From CAYOYK01 sp964408185 (GTDB lineage Bacteria; Bacillota; Clostridia; Christensenellales; Aristaeellaceae): a stretch of 64,000 nucleotides of DNA. Under the pieces are notes generated by a model. That model did not search any database. It was given only the letters and a program-made list of their open reading frames with translations, and was not told the origin of the DNA. How positions within the stretch are numbered: position 1 is the first letter of the stretch; each line of letters starts with the position of its first letter. Shown piece after piece: positions 1 through 7,568 of this stretch. Location: positions 1 through 64,000 of the forward strand of contig CAYOYK010000012.1 in assembly GCA_964408185.1 (NCBI GenBank), written 5' to 3'. The translations under genes were made by a program, and so were the position numbers.

Positions 1-29
1 CGCACTCGCATTCTCCTGGCTAACGTTCC

Positions 30-200
30 CTACCCCAACATTTGACAAAGAACCCCTTTACTAGGGCTGGAGCGAAGATTCAATGACTTTCCGTTGGCGG
101 TTTTGACGTAGTAACTGTCCATTGCCAATGCGGTCGTCGCCATGAAAAGAACCAACAGCGACGCAACCAGCGCCAGTAATCTTTTTTGTTTCACGTTCAT
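30..200 (-). CDS. Short secreted SH3-like protein, probably truncated
   Basis: The ORF encodes 56 residues from the ATG at 200. A hydrophobic signal peptide ending near ATTALA is followed by YYVKTANGKSLNLRSSPSKG, which looks like the first strands of a bacterial SH3 (SH3b) domain. A TAG stop at 30-32 cuts the domain short. A GTG two codons in (192-194) sits 7 nt after AAGGAG, whereas the ATG lies only 1-2 nt from it, so GTG may be the true start. Beyond the stop the same frame stays open to the window edge, and another frame also continues, so this may be a nonsense or frameshift mutant of a longer SH3 protein. Function unknown. Confidence 0.45.
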   Translation of the reverse strand: MNVKQKRLLALVASLLVLFMATTALAMDSYYVKTANGKSLNLRSSPSKGVLCQMLG

Positions 201-346
201 TCTCCTTTGCAGTGTTCAATCAAGTTCCAAAGCCCTGCCGCAGTCGCCTAACGGACTGCGTTTACAAACTCCGTGCCATAGAGGCGGCGCGGCCATCGAC
301 CGCCCCGCCGCGGCAGGCGCGGGGATCGGCCTTCCCCCTCGTTACC

Positions 347-1009
347 CTAAAACGCGTAGTAGTGCTCCATGCTGACGATATAGCCGTCCGTCACGGTGAC
401 TTCGGTTTCGTGCGCCGAGAAGCCAAGGTAGCGGTCGTCCGATTCGGCAGCGTCCTGCATGTAGGCCAAGAAGTCCTTCGCCAAGATGGTTTGCTCCGGC
501 TGGTCCAGATCCCAGCTGTCCTTCAGCACGAAATCCGGCCCGATGGGAAGCGTCGCCTCGCCCACCGTAAAGAACTCATGCGCGTCGTTTTCCAATACCA
601 CGGTGTAATAGCCTTCGTCGCTGAGCCACAGTGTGACGCCCTCATTGTCAATGCCGCCGTTAATCTCCATAGCGCCCTCCGTCAGCGCAACGGTATCCAC
701 GGGGATGGATTGCTGGCACACCACGATTGTATCCCCCGCCGCCAGCCGCTCAATATCGCCGGGATCAAAACGGTCGTAGTCGAAGATGGTTAGATGGACA
801 ACCAGCGCGCCTTCGTCATCCAAGTATACGTCCGCGGGCTCAAAGCCTGCGTGGAAGGTGCGGCCGTCCAATGCGTCAAGCGTCAGCGTGGCCGGTACGG
901 GGTTCACGGTTTTGGCTTCGGCGCGCGCGATCACGCAGGGCGCAAGCACAACGGGAATCACGCCGCACAGCAGCAAGCCGACCAGAACCAAAGCAATCCC
1001 TTTTCTCAT
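347..1009 (-). CDS. Secreted protein of unknown function
   Basis: The 220-residue product starts with a clear signal peptide (MRKGIALVLVGLLLCGVIPV, cleavage likely near ARA/EA). No lipobox is visible: the Cys at about residue 15 is not in an L-A/S-G-C context. The mature part is acidic, rich in short beta-like segments and without Cys clusters, and I recognise no family. It is downstream of no obvious partner and lies next to the truncated SH3 ORF on the same strand, so both may belong to a cell-envelope locus. A weak AAAGGA lies 12 nt upstream, so the exact start is uncertain. Confidence 0.7.
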   Translation of the reverse strand: MRKGIALVLVGLLLCGVIPVVLAPCVIARAEAKTVNPVPATLTLDALDGRTFHAGFEPADVYLDDEGALVVHLTIFDYDRFDPGDIERLAAGDTIVVCQQSIPVDTVALTEGAMEINGGIDNEGVTLWLSDEGYYTVVLENDAHEFFTVGEATLPIGPDFVLKDSWDLDQPEQTILAKDFLAYMQDAAESDDRYLGFSAHETEVTVTDGYIVSMEHYYAF

Positions 1010-1422
1010 GGTCCATCCCAGTCCTTTCTGTTTTGTTCATGGGCCTGTCTTCTTTGCAATCGATCTTGTCGCCTGCCTTGTCCGGACATCGGCAATGCCG
1101 GTATTCGCGCGGTGATCACCCGGCGGGGCCGCAGGGCCGAAGCCGCGCCGCCATCTGCGACGGGGAAACCAATGCAATGGGTTGCTCCCTAAGGGGGTAC
1201 GGGCGTTTGAATTCGCGTATAAAAACGGCTTGGCATGGCTTTGATCTCCATATTCGCTGCTTTGGGGAGCGCATTGGGCTTTCCGTATCGGTCGATGGCT
1301 CCCCTATCTCTCTTCTTTGGTTACATCGCAAGCAATCTTCTATGCGTTAGTATAGCAGAAGCGCGGCAGAACTTCAAGAAAAATCTGTTTCCGCGTGCAG
1401 TGTAACCTCCTCAAAAATGCCC
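1010..1422. other. Gene-free stretch
   Basis: Between the secreted protein and the arsR-type promoter I see no convincing coding region. Short ORFs here have no ribosome binding site and low-quality composition. No repeat or RNA was recognised. Confidence 0.5.
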
Positions 1423-1452
1423 TTGACATTTGAACGTTTGCTCATGTATAAT
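1423..1452 (+). promoter_or_regulatory. Promoter of the metal-resistance operon
   Basis: A consensus -35 TTGACA (1423-1428) and a consensus -10 TATAAT (1447-1452) are separated by 18 nt. An imperfect dyad (TTTGAAC ... TGCTCATG, 1429-1446) lies inside the spacer and resembles an ArsR/SmtB operator half-site pair. Confidence 0.85.
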
Positions 1453-1460
1453 ATCGTTAT

Positions 1461-1482
1461 CAAATGAGCATATGTTCATTTG
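1461..1482. promoter_or_regulatory. ArsR/SmtB-type operator
   Basis: The inverted repeat ATGAGCA-TA-TGTTCAT, extended by CAA/TTG on each side, lies just downstream of the -10 box. It matches the known SmtB/CadC/CzrA operator pattern (TGAACA-N2-TGTTCA with AT flanks). A repressor here would block the promoter at 1423-1452; release by metal is inferred from the family. Confidence 0.8.
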
Positions 1483-1506
1483 TTTACTGAAACGGAGGTG
1501 CTTTCT

Positions 1507-1854
1507 ATGCAAGGACAATGCGACGAGCTTCATCCGCACGCAGATACCGTAGCGACGCTGAAGGCGATGATGCCGGACGACGCGGTTTTTGGCAAAAGCG
1601 CGGCGTTTTTTCAGGCGCTGAGCGACCCCACACGGACGAAAATCATCTGGGCGCTGGATCAGGCGGAGCTTTGCGTGTGCGATTTGGCCGAGCTGCTGGG
1701 CGTCACGCCATCCGCGGTTTCGCATCAGCTATCGGGCTTGCGCAAGGACAGCATGGTCAAATCCCGCAGGGCGGGCAAGGAGGTTTTCTACTCGCTCGCC
1801 GACGGGCACATCCGCACGATGCTGGAATCCGGCATCGAGCACACGAAGGAGTGA
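1507..1854 (+). CDS. ArsR/SmtB-family metal-sensing repressor (CadC/SmtB-like)
   Basis: The 115-residue winged-helix repressor has ELCVCDLAELLGVTPSAVSH, the CadC/ArsR-type alpha-3/HTH signature with the CVC pair. An N-terminal Cys5 and His9/His11 follow the pattern of CadC N-terminal ligands. The end (DGHIRTMLESGIEH) has the D-x-H ... H/E alpha-5 zinc-site pattern of SmtB. It should bind the adjacent dyads and release DNA when Zn, Cd or Pb binds. The ATG at 1507 was chosen because GGAGG at 1494-1498 is 8 nt upstream. The P-type ATPase gene starts 8 nt after its stop, so the two are co-transcribed. Confidence 0.92.
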   Translation: MQGQCDELHPHADTVATLKAMMPDDAVFGKSAAFFQALSDPTRTKIIWALDQAELCVCDLAELLGVTPSAVSHQLSGLRKDSMVKSRRAGKEVFYSLADGHIRTMLESGIEHTKE

Positions 1855-1862
1855 ACCGAGTT

Positions 1863-3770
1863 ATGGAAAAGGAAAACAAGCTCAGTCTGATCCGCATCAT
1901 CGCCTCCGCCGTTCTGCTCGTCGCCGCGTGGCTTGTGGACAGGCGCGCCAGCCTGCCCCTGTGGGGCAGCCTGCTGCTCTATCTTGTGCCCTACCTCGTG
2001 GCGGGCTACGACGTATTGCTGGAGGCGGGAGAGAGCATCCTGCACGGCCATGTGTTCAACGAGGGCTTCCTGATGAGCCTTGCCACTCTCGGCGCGCTGT
2101 GCATCGGCTTTTTGCCGGACGCGGAGCCGGAATTCCCGGAGGCCGTTTTCGTGATGCTGTTTTTCAAGGTCGGCGAGCTGTTTGAGGAAATCGCCGAGGG
2201 CAACAGCCGCAAGTCGATCTCCCAGCTGATGGACATCCGTCCCGACAGCGCCAATGTGGAGCGTGACGGCGCGGTCGCCGTCGTCGCGCCGGACGATGTG
2301 CGGGTTGGCGAGGTGATCGTGATCAAGCCGGGCGAAAAAGTCCCCATGGACGGCGTGATCATCGAGGGCGCGTCGAGCCTGAACACCGTCGCGCTGACCG
2401 GGGAGAGCGCGCCGAGGGACGTGAACGTCGAGGACGATGTCGTCTCCGGCTGCGTCAACCTTTCCGGCGTGCTCCGCGTGCGGGTGACGAAGGTGTTTGG
2501 CGAGTCCACCGCCGCCAAGATCTTGGAGCTGGTGGAAAACGCGGGCGAGAACAAATCCCGCAGCGAGGCCTTCATCTCCAAATTTGCCAGAATTTACACG
2601 CCCGCCGTGGTGATCTGCGCCCTGCTGCTCGCGTTTGCGCCGCCGCTCCTATCGGGCGATTTTTCCGGCAGCATCGCGCTGTGGCTGGGCCGCGCGCTGA
2701 CCTTTCTGGTGGTATCCTGCCCCTGCGCGCTGGTCATCTCCGTGCCGCTCACATTCTTTGGCGGCATCGGCGGCGCGTCCAAGAACGGCATCCTGATCAA
2801 GGGCTCCAACTACATGGATACGCTGGCAAAAACGGATGTCGTCGTGTTTGATAAAACCGGCACGCTGACCAAGGGCGTGTTTGCCGTAACCGCCGTACAC
2901 CCGGAGCACTGCGATCAGAACCGCCTGCTGCACCTTGCCGCGCACGTGGAGCGCTTTTCCACCCATCCCATCGCGCTCTCGCTGCGCCAAGCCTACCCGA
3001 ACGAGGCGGACGACTGCGCCATCACCGACGCGCAGGAGCTCGCGGGGCACGGCATCCGCGCCAATGTCAACGGCGATACCGTCTGCGTCGGCAACACCCG
3101 CATGATGGAGTCCGTCGGCGCAAAATGGCAGCCCTGCGAGAACGTGGGCACCATCATCCATGTTTCCATCAACGGCGAGTATGCCGGGCACATCGTCATC
3201 TCCGATCAGATCAAGGAGGACGCCGGGCAGGCCGTCGCCGCGCTCAAGGCGGCGGGCGTATCCAAAACCGTCATGCTCACAGGCGACCGCAAGGAGGTCG
3301 GCGAGAGCGTCGCCCGCGAGATCGGGCTGGATGAGTACCGCGCCGAGCTGCTGCCCGCCGACAAGGTGGAAAACGTGGAGCGGCTGCTCGCCCAAAGGCC
3401 CGCCGGACGCGCGCTTGTCTTTGTGGGCGACGGCATCAACGACGCGCCTGTGCTGGCGCGCGCCGACGTGGGCATCGCCATGGGCGCGGTCGGCTCGGAC
3501 GCGGCCATCGAGGCGGCCGATGTGGTGCTGATGGACGACAAGCCCTCCAAGATCGCGCTCGCCATCCGGATCTCGCAGGGCACCCTCCAAATCGCCAGAC
3601 AGAACATCGTGTTTGCGCTCTTTATCAAAATCCTTGTGCTGATTCTGGCGGGCCTTGGCCTCGCGTCCATGTGGCTGGCGGTGTTTGCGGACGTGGGCGT
3701 GACCGTCCTCGCCGTGCTGAACGCCATGAGAGCGCTCAAAATCGGTCCCGCTCTTGAGAGCAAACGGTAG
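1863..3770 (+). CDS. cadA: Heavy-metal P1B-type ATPase (Zn/Cd/Pb exporter, CadA/ZntA-like)
   Basis: This 635-residue membrane pump should export divalent soft metals using ATP. Visible motifs are the membrane metal-site CPC at residues 286-288, the phosphorylated Asp330 in DKTGTLTKG, the STHPIAL (HP) motif of P1B pumps and the hinge GDGINDAP at 522. The N terminus begins directly with hydrophobic segments and has no Cys-rich HMA domain, unlike many CadA proteins. CPC with the adjacent CadC/SmtB-like regulator favours Zn/Cd/Pb over Cu, but the ion is inferred. The ATG at 1863 follows the repressor gene closely. Confidence 0.93.
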   Translation: MEKENKLSLIRIIASAVLLVAAWLVDRRASLPLWGSLLLYLVPYLVAGYDVLLEAGESILHGHVFNEGFLMSLATLGALCIGFLPDAEPEFPEAVFVMLFFKVGELFEEIAEGNSRKSISQLMDIRPDSANVERDGAVAVVAPDDVRVGEVIVIKPGEKVPMDGVIIEGASSLNTVALTGESAPRDVNVEDDVVSGCVNLSGVLRVRVTKVFGESTAAKILELVENAGENKSRSEAFISKFARIYTPAVVICALLLAFAPPLLSGDFSGSIALWLGRALTFLVVSCPCALVISVPLTFFGGIGGASKNGILIKGSNYMDTLAKTDVVVFDKTGTLTKGVFAVTAVHPEHCDQNRLLHLAAHVERFSTHPIALSLRQAYPNEADDCAITDAQELAGHGIRANVNGDTVCVGNTRMMESVGAKWQPCENVGTIIHVSINGEYAGHIVISDQIKEDAGQAVAALKAAGVSKTVMLTGDRKEVGESVAREIGLDEYRAELLPADKVENVERLLAQRPAGRALVFVGDGINDAPVLARADVGIAMGAVGSDAAIEAADVVLMDDKPSKIALAIRISQGTLQIARQNIVFALFIKILVLILAGLGLASMWLAVFADVGVTVLAVLNAMRALKIGPALESKR

Positions 3771-3973
3771 CCGCGCAAGCAAAAGGCGGCGGCACGCAGG
3801 CTCTTGCGAGAATCTTCATGCGGGACGCTTCGCGCTTGCAGGAGAAAGGGCGCTCCAAGCCAAATCAGCACTTGCACTTTGTTTGTGGCGGGCCCGCCGC
3901 GCTTGAATGCGCCGTCGCTCCCGCCGCGCGGAAATAAACAAACGCGCGCTGACGCGCACGGGGAGGAAGAGCT

Positions 3974-4416
3974 TTGATTTACGATACCTTGGAGAATCTG
4001 CCGACTACCGGGGCATGCTGCCCAGTCTGGACGCGGCGATCGACTTTGCGCTCACGCACGATTTGTCCGCGCTGCCGCTCGGCCGCACGGAGATCGACGG
4101 CGACAGCGCCTATGTGCTGATGCAGGAACCCGCGCTCAAGCCCGAAGCCGACGCGCGCTGGGAATGCCACGACGAGTACGCCGACGTTCAGCTTGGCCTC
4201 GCGGGCGGCGAGACCATCGCGTATCTCCCGCGCGAAAGCGTGCAGGCATGGGCGCCCCATAAGCCGGACGTGTATAAATCCGCAGACGCGGCCATCGGCG
4301 TTCGCCTGCCGCTGAGCGCGGGACGCTGGGCGCTCTTTCTGCCGCAGGACGCGCACAAGCCCGGCATCGGCGAGGGCGTCGGCCGAAAAGCCGTGTTCAA
4401 GCTCCGCTGCAAGTAA
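3974..4416 (+). pseudogene. YhcH/YjgK/YiaL-family gene with an apparent 1-nt frameshift
   Basis: The protein is a DUF386/YhcH-family cupin-like sugar-associated protein of about 147 aa (YiaL/NanQ relatives). A TTG at 3974, 7 nt after GGAGG (3962-3966), gives L-IYDTLENL, the typical family N terminus. After codon CTG (3998-4000) the frame is lost. The continuation DYRGMLPSLDAAIDFAL lies in the frame one base away and runs to the stop at 4416. Restoring one G (CTGGCCGAC) joins both parts. Conserved-looking parts include WECHDEYADVQ and GRWALFLPQDAHKPG with likely metal-binding His/Glu. It is either a real mutation or a sequencing error; the rest looks intact. Confidence 0.75.
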
Positions 4417-4429
4417 CCCGAAAAAATAC

Positions 4430-4470
4430 GGCGGGAGGAAAGCTCAGCGCTTCCCTCCCGCTTTTGTTTT
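4430..4470. terminator. Convergent intrinsic terminator
   Basis: A stem of GCGGGAGGAAAGC pairs with GCGCTTCCCTCCCGC and is followed by CTTTTGTTTT on the plus strand. It lies between the convergent YhcH-like gene and the methyltransferase operon and can serve both. Confidence 0.85.
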
Positions 4471-4495
4471 GCCGCGGCAGCGGCACATGATTCGT

Positions 4496-5338
4496 CTATC
4501 GGCTTGCCTGAAGCGCCCGCAATCGCTCGCCCAGCAGGGCGATGTGCCCCGCGTTCGCGCCGCAGCAGCCGCCCAGATAGGTCGCGCCCGCGTCCACGGC
4601 GGGCAGCATGTCGGCGACAAACTCCTCGCGGGTGTACTCGCTGACCTCCTTGCCGTCCACCAGCGTCGTCCGGCCCGCGTTGGGCTTGAAGATCAGCGGA
4701 GCGTCGGTCTGCTCCCGGAACGCTTGCAGCACCGGCAGCGCCCCCTCCGGCCCCAGCGAGCAGTTGAGCCCGATTGCGTCCGGCCGATAGGGCGCAAGCT
4801 CCGCGACCATATCCGCCACGGAATTGCCCATGATCGTCTTGCCCACCTTCTCAAAGCTCATGGCGCAAAACAGAGGCACATCGTATCGCCGGGCACAGCG
4901 CGCGGCGATTTTGAGCATTTCCAGATCAATAAATGTTTGCAGGAAGATCAAGTCCGGGCCCTCCGCCATGCCGTCTGCCAGCATCTCGGCATAAAGGGCC
5001 TCCGCTTCGTCCTCGGTGATCTCGCCGTAGGGCTCCAGCAAGCCCGTCAGCGGGCCTGCCGACAGCGCCACCTTGGCGCGTCCGCCCACGGTCTCCTTGC
5101 ACAGGCGCACGCCCTCGCGCACCACCCGCTCCACCGTGTAGGGCGATTTGGATACCGCGCCGCCGTTGGCCCCGAAGGTGTTGGCAAGGATAATCTGCGC
5201 GCCTGCGTCCGCCATCTCGGTGTGGAGCTGGCGCACAATCGCGGGATTCTCAATGTTGTAGCGCCACACGGGCACCCTGTCCGCCGCCTTTTCCCATAGG
5301 CTGGTCCCCACCGCGCCGTCCAGCAAAACAGTTTTCAT
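4496..5338 (-). CDS. Homocysteine S-methyltransferase domain protein
   Basis: The 280-residue TIM-barrel protein corresponds to the Zn-dependent homocysteine-binding module of MetH/BHMT. LLDGAVGT opens the barrel, NTFGANG follows, and the zinc ligands are C193 (GLNCSLGP) and C258/C259 (GGCCGANAGH). It lacks the pterin, B12 and AdoMet-reactivation modules of full MetH. The separate corrinoid protein and activator are encoded just upstream, so it probably passes a methyl group from that corrinoid to homocysteine. The ATG at 5338 overlaps the previous stop by one base (TGATG) and has GGAGG 7 nt upstream. The methyl donor is not evident. Confidence 0.88.
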   Translation of the reverse strand: MKTVLLDGAVGTSLWEKAADRVPVWRYNIENPAIVRQLHTEMADAGAQIILANTFGANGGAVSKSPYTVERVVREGVRLCKETVGGRAKVALSAGPLTGLLEPYGEITEDEAEALYAEMLADGMAEGPDLIFLQTFIDLEMLKIAARCARRYDVPLFCAMSFEKVGKTIMGNSVADMVAELAPYRPDAIGLNCSLGPEGALPVLQAFREQTDAPLIFKPNAGRTTLVDGKEVSEYTREEFVADMLPAVDAGATYLGGCCGANAGHIALLGERLRALQASR

Positions 5339-6819
5339 CAGCAATCCTCCGTTGGGAACAGCATCTGCTCCATATAATGCTCGTTAAACCGAGGGTTCCC
5401 GCCAAGGCTGACATGCTTGGAGGCCGCCGCGATGCGGTTCGCGTCCGCGACGCGGCGCTCGTCCAGCAGCAGCAGGCCCGCGCCCGCCAGCGCGGCGTTT
5501 CCCGCCACCCGCACGCGCCCCGCAAGCGCGCGCGGGATCAGCCCGATGCCCGCCGCGCCATCCAGCCGCAGGTGGCTGCCAAAGCCACCCGCCAGATGCA
5601 CCGCGCGCACCTCCTCCGCCGATACGCCCACGGTTTCCAGCAGCGTTTGCAGGCCCGCCGCGATGGCCGCCTTGGCAAGCTGTACCGCGCGCACGTCGCG
5701 CGGCAGCAGGGCGATCTCTCCGGCCAGCGGCAGTCGCTCGCAGTCCGTCGCGCCCGTCTCGTCGATCTCGCCAAGCGCCAGCAGCGCCGCGATCGCGTCA
5801 ATCAGGCCGGAGCCGCACACGCCCACGGCGGGCGCGTCCCCGATGGTATGCACGCCCAGCCGCCCATTCTCAATCCACACGCGGTCGATGGCCCCGCGCA
5901 CGCTGCCGCAGCCGCAGCTGATGCCCGCGCCCTCAAAGGCCGGGCCCGCCGCCGTGGAGGTCACATACAGGCGGCCGTCCTTCCACAGGGCAATCTCTCC
6001 GTTGGTGCCGATATCGCAAAGCAAGGCGGTCTCGCTCGCATCGCACAGGCCGCAGGCCAGCGCGGCGCAGGTGATATCCGCGCCGACGAAGGCGTTCATG
6101 CAGCGCGGAAGATAGGCCTGAGCGCCCAGCAGCGGCAGGGCCTCGCCAAAGAGGCAGTCGGCCTCAAACGGCGCGTGCGACAGCGCCGTCGGGTCGCGCC
6201 CGGTCAAGAGATAGAGCATGGTCGTATTCCCTGTGACGACCAGAGCCTCGGCGGCAGGCCCGCCCTGCGCCGCCCGCGCGAGCAGCCCGCTCAGCGCGTC
6301 CACGATCTGCGCCTGCAGCAGCTCCGCGCGCCCGTCCATCGCCGCGCCGATGCGGCCCATCACGTCCGCCGCTACGGACGTTTGTGGGTTGAGCGCAGCC
6401 GCCTCGCCCACGCACCGACCCGTGCGCAGATCGTAGCGCTTTACGGCCAGCGTGGTGGTGCCGATGTCGATTGCCGCGCCAAACCGTCCGGGCATCGGGT
6501 GAAGCTCGTCCCGCGGCAGATCGCGCGCACCGCTGTGCAGCTCGATCTGCCGCATTTCCGCCGCGTCGGGCAGCACGACCTCGCAGTCGCCCAGCAGCCT
6601 GCTTTGGCAGGCCAGCCGCACGCCCAGCTCGCGCTCCCTCGCGGTCGGCGCGGAGACATTGCCGACAAGCCGCACGGCGCACTTGCCGCATACGCCGCGT
6701 CCGCCGCAGGGCTTGCCAATGGCAAACCCGTGCAGCGCAAGCACATCGGCCAGCAGCGGCTGTCCGGCATAGACCGCCTCCGTGCGGCGCTCTCCCTGAC
6801 AAATCAGCAGACGAGGCAT
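5338..6819 (-). CDS. RACo-like reductive activator of corrinoid proteins
   Basis: The 493-residue protein has an N-terminal [2Fe-2S] ferredoxin domain (Cys38, Cys44, Cys47 in PCGGRGVCGKC, then Cys71). It is followed by an ASKHA-type ATPase region starting at AAIDIGTTTLAVKRYD and the DUF4445 C-terminal part (ICGSG-like VGVCGSGLIDAIA, LAGGFGSHLR). Family members use ATP and low-potential electrons to return Co(II) to Co(I). Encoded between the corrinoid protein and the methyltransferase, it likely replaces the AdoMet reactivation domain of MetH. The start MPRLLICQG at 6819 lies one base after the upstream stop. Confidence 0.9.
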   Translation of the reverse strand: MPRLLICQGERRTEAVYAGQPLLADVLALHGFAIGKPCGGRGVCGKCAVRLVGNVSAPTARERELGVRLACQSRLLGDCEVVLPDAAEMRQIELHSGARDLPRDELHPMPGRFGAAIDIGTTTLAVKRYDLRTGRCVGEAAALNPQTSVAADVMGRIGAAMDGRAELLQAQIVDALSGLLARAAQGGPAAEALVVTGNTTMLYLLTGRDPTALSHAPFEADCLFGEALPLLGAQAYLPRCMNAFVGADITCAALACGLCDASETALLCDIGTNGEIALWKDGRLYVTSTAAGPAFEGAGISCGCGSVRGAIDRVWIENGRLGVHTIGDAPAVGVCGSGLIDAIAALLALGEIDETGATDCERLPLAGEIALLPRDVRAVQLAKAAIAAGLQTLLETVGVSAEEVRAVHLAGGFGSHLRLDGAAGIGLIPRALAGRVRVAGNAALAGAGLLLLDERRVADANRIAAASKHVSLGGNPRFNEHYMEQMLFPTEDC

Positions 6820-6820
6820 A

Positions 6821-7453
6821 TCAGGCGCAGAAGCGCACGGCCATATCGGCGGCGCTGGCCGCATCCGGGGTGTAGGCGTCCGCGCCGATCTGTTGGCAGA
6901 AGGCCTCCGTTACCGGCGCGCCGCCGACCATGATCTTTACCTGATCGCGGATCCCGGCCGCCTCCGCCTGCTTGACCACATCGGCCATGACGTTCATGGT
7001 CGTGGTGAGCAGCGCGGAGCAGCAAATGATCCGGCAATTCTGCTCCTTGGCGGTCTGCACGAAGGTTTCCGGGGCAACGTCGGTGCCCAGATCAATGACC
7101 TCAAGCCCCTTGCCCTCCAGCATCATGCGCACAAGGTTCTTGCCGATATCGTGCAGGTCGCCCTTCACCGTGCCAATGCACACGCGCCCGGTCGCCTGTA
7201 CGCCCTCGGCGGCCAGCAGCGGCTTGAGCAGCGCCGCGCCCATGTTCATGGCGCGGGCGGCGACAAGCACCTCCGGCACAAAGATCTCGTTGTTCTTAAA
7301 CCGTTCCCCCACCACGTTCATGCCGCTGAGCAGCCCTTTTTCAAGGATGTCCTTGGCGGACGCGCCCTCGTCCACAGCCTGCTGAACCAGCGCCTTCACA
7401 TCCTTGGCCTTGCCCTTTTGCAGCAGCTCCGATATCTGCGCCAAAATATCCAT
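6821..7453 (-). CDS. Corrinoid (B12-binding) methyl-carrier protein
   Basis: This 210-residue protein has the MtbC/MetH module order: a helical cap (1-88) and a Rossmann B12-binding domain (89-210). The base-off ligand motif DxHxxG is Asp99-x-His101-xx-Gly104 (GDLHDIGKNL), and GG in VGGAPVTEAF is the second conserved cofactor contact. It should shuttle methyl groups as methyl-Co(III) to the homocysteine methyltransferase two genes downstream. It is first in a three-gene operon with a consensus-like promoter 50 nt upstream and no cobalamin riboswitch. Confidence 0.92.
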   Translation of the reverse strand: MDILAQISELLQKGKAKDVKALVQQAVDEGASAKDILEKGLLSGMNVVGERFKNNEIFVPEVLVAARAMNMGAALLKPLLAAEGVQATGRVCIGTVKGDLHDIGKNLVRMMLEGKGLEVIDLGTDVAPETFVQTAKEQNCRIICCSALLTTTMNVMADVVKQAEAAGIRDQVKIMVGGAPVTEAFCQQIGADAYTPDAASAADMAVRFCA

Positions 7454-7501
7454 TGCATTCGTCCCCCTTTGTTGCGTCTGCGACCCGTGCCTATTGCAAG
7501 C

Positions 7502-7530
7502 ATTATACCATGCCGCGCGCGCGGACGCAA
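7502..7530 (-). promoter_or_regulatory. Promoter of the corrinoid operon
   Basis: On the minus strand TTGCGT (7525-7530) and TATAAT (7502-7507) are separated by 17 nt. It lies directly upstream of the corrinoid protein gene. Confidence 0.75.
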
Positions 7531-7534
7531 CGCA

Positions 7535-7559
7535 AAAGGCCGCCTTCGCGGCGGCCTTT
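7535..7559 (-). terminator. Terminator of the sugar ABC/oxidoreductase operon
   Basis: A perfect 10-bp stem AAAGGCCGCC/GGCGGCCTTT with a short loop, followed by TTTT on the minus strand, lies just after the last Gfo/Idh gene. Confidence 0.85.
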
Positions 7560-7568
7560 CCCGGTTTG

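Noticed and set aside
1116..1331. Small minus-strand ORF of 71 codons between the secreted protein and the arsR-type gene
   Set aside because: No ribosome binding site, basic low-complexity composition and no family resemblance.
5377..6933. A 518-codon open frame antisense to the RACo-like gene
   Set aside because: The sense strand has clear ferredoxin and ASKHA motifs. The antisense product is Arg/Ala-rich without homology signals.
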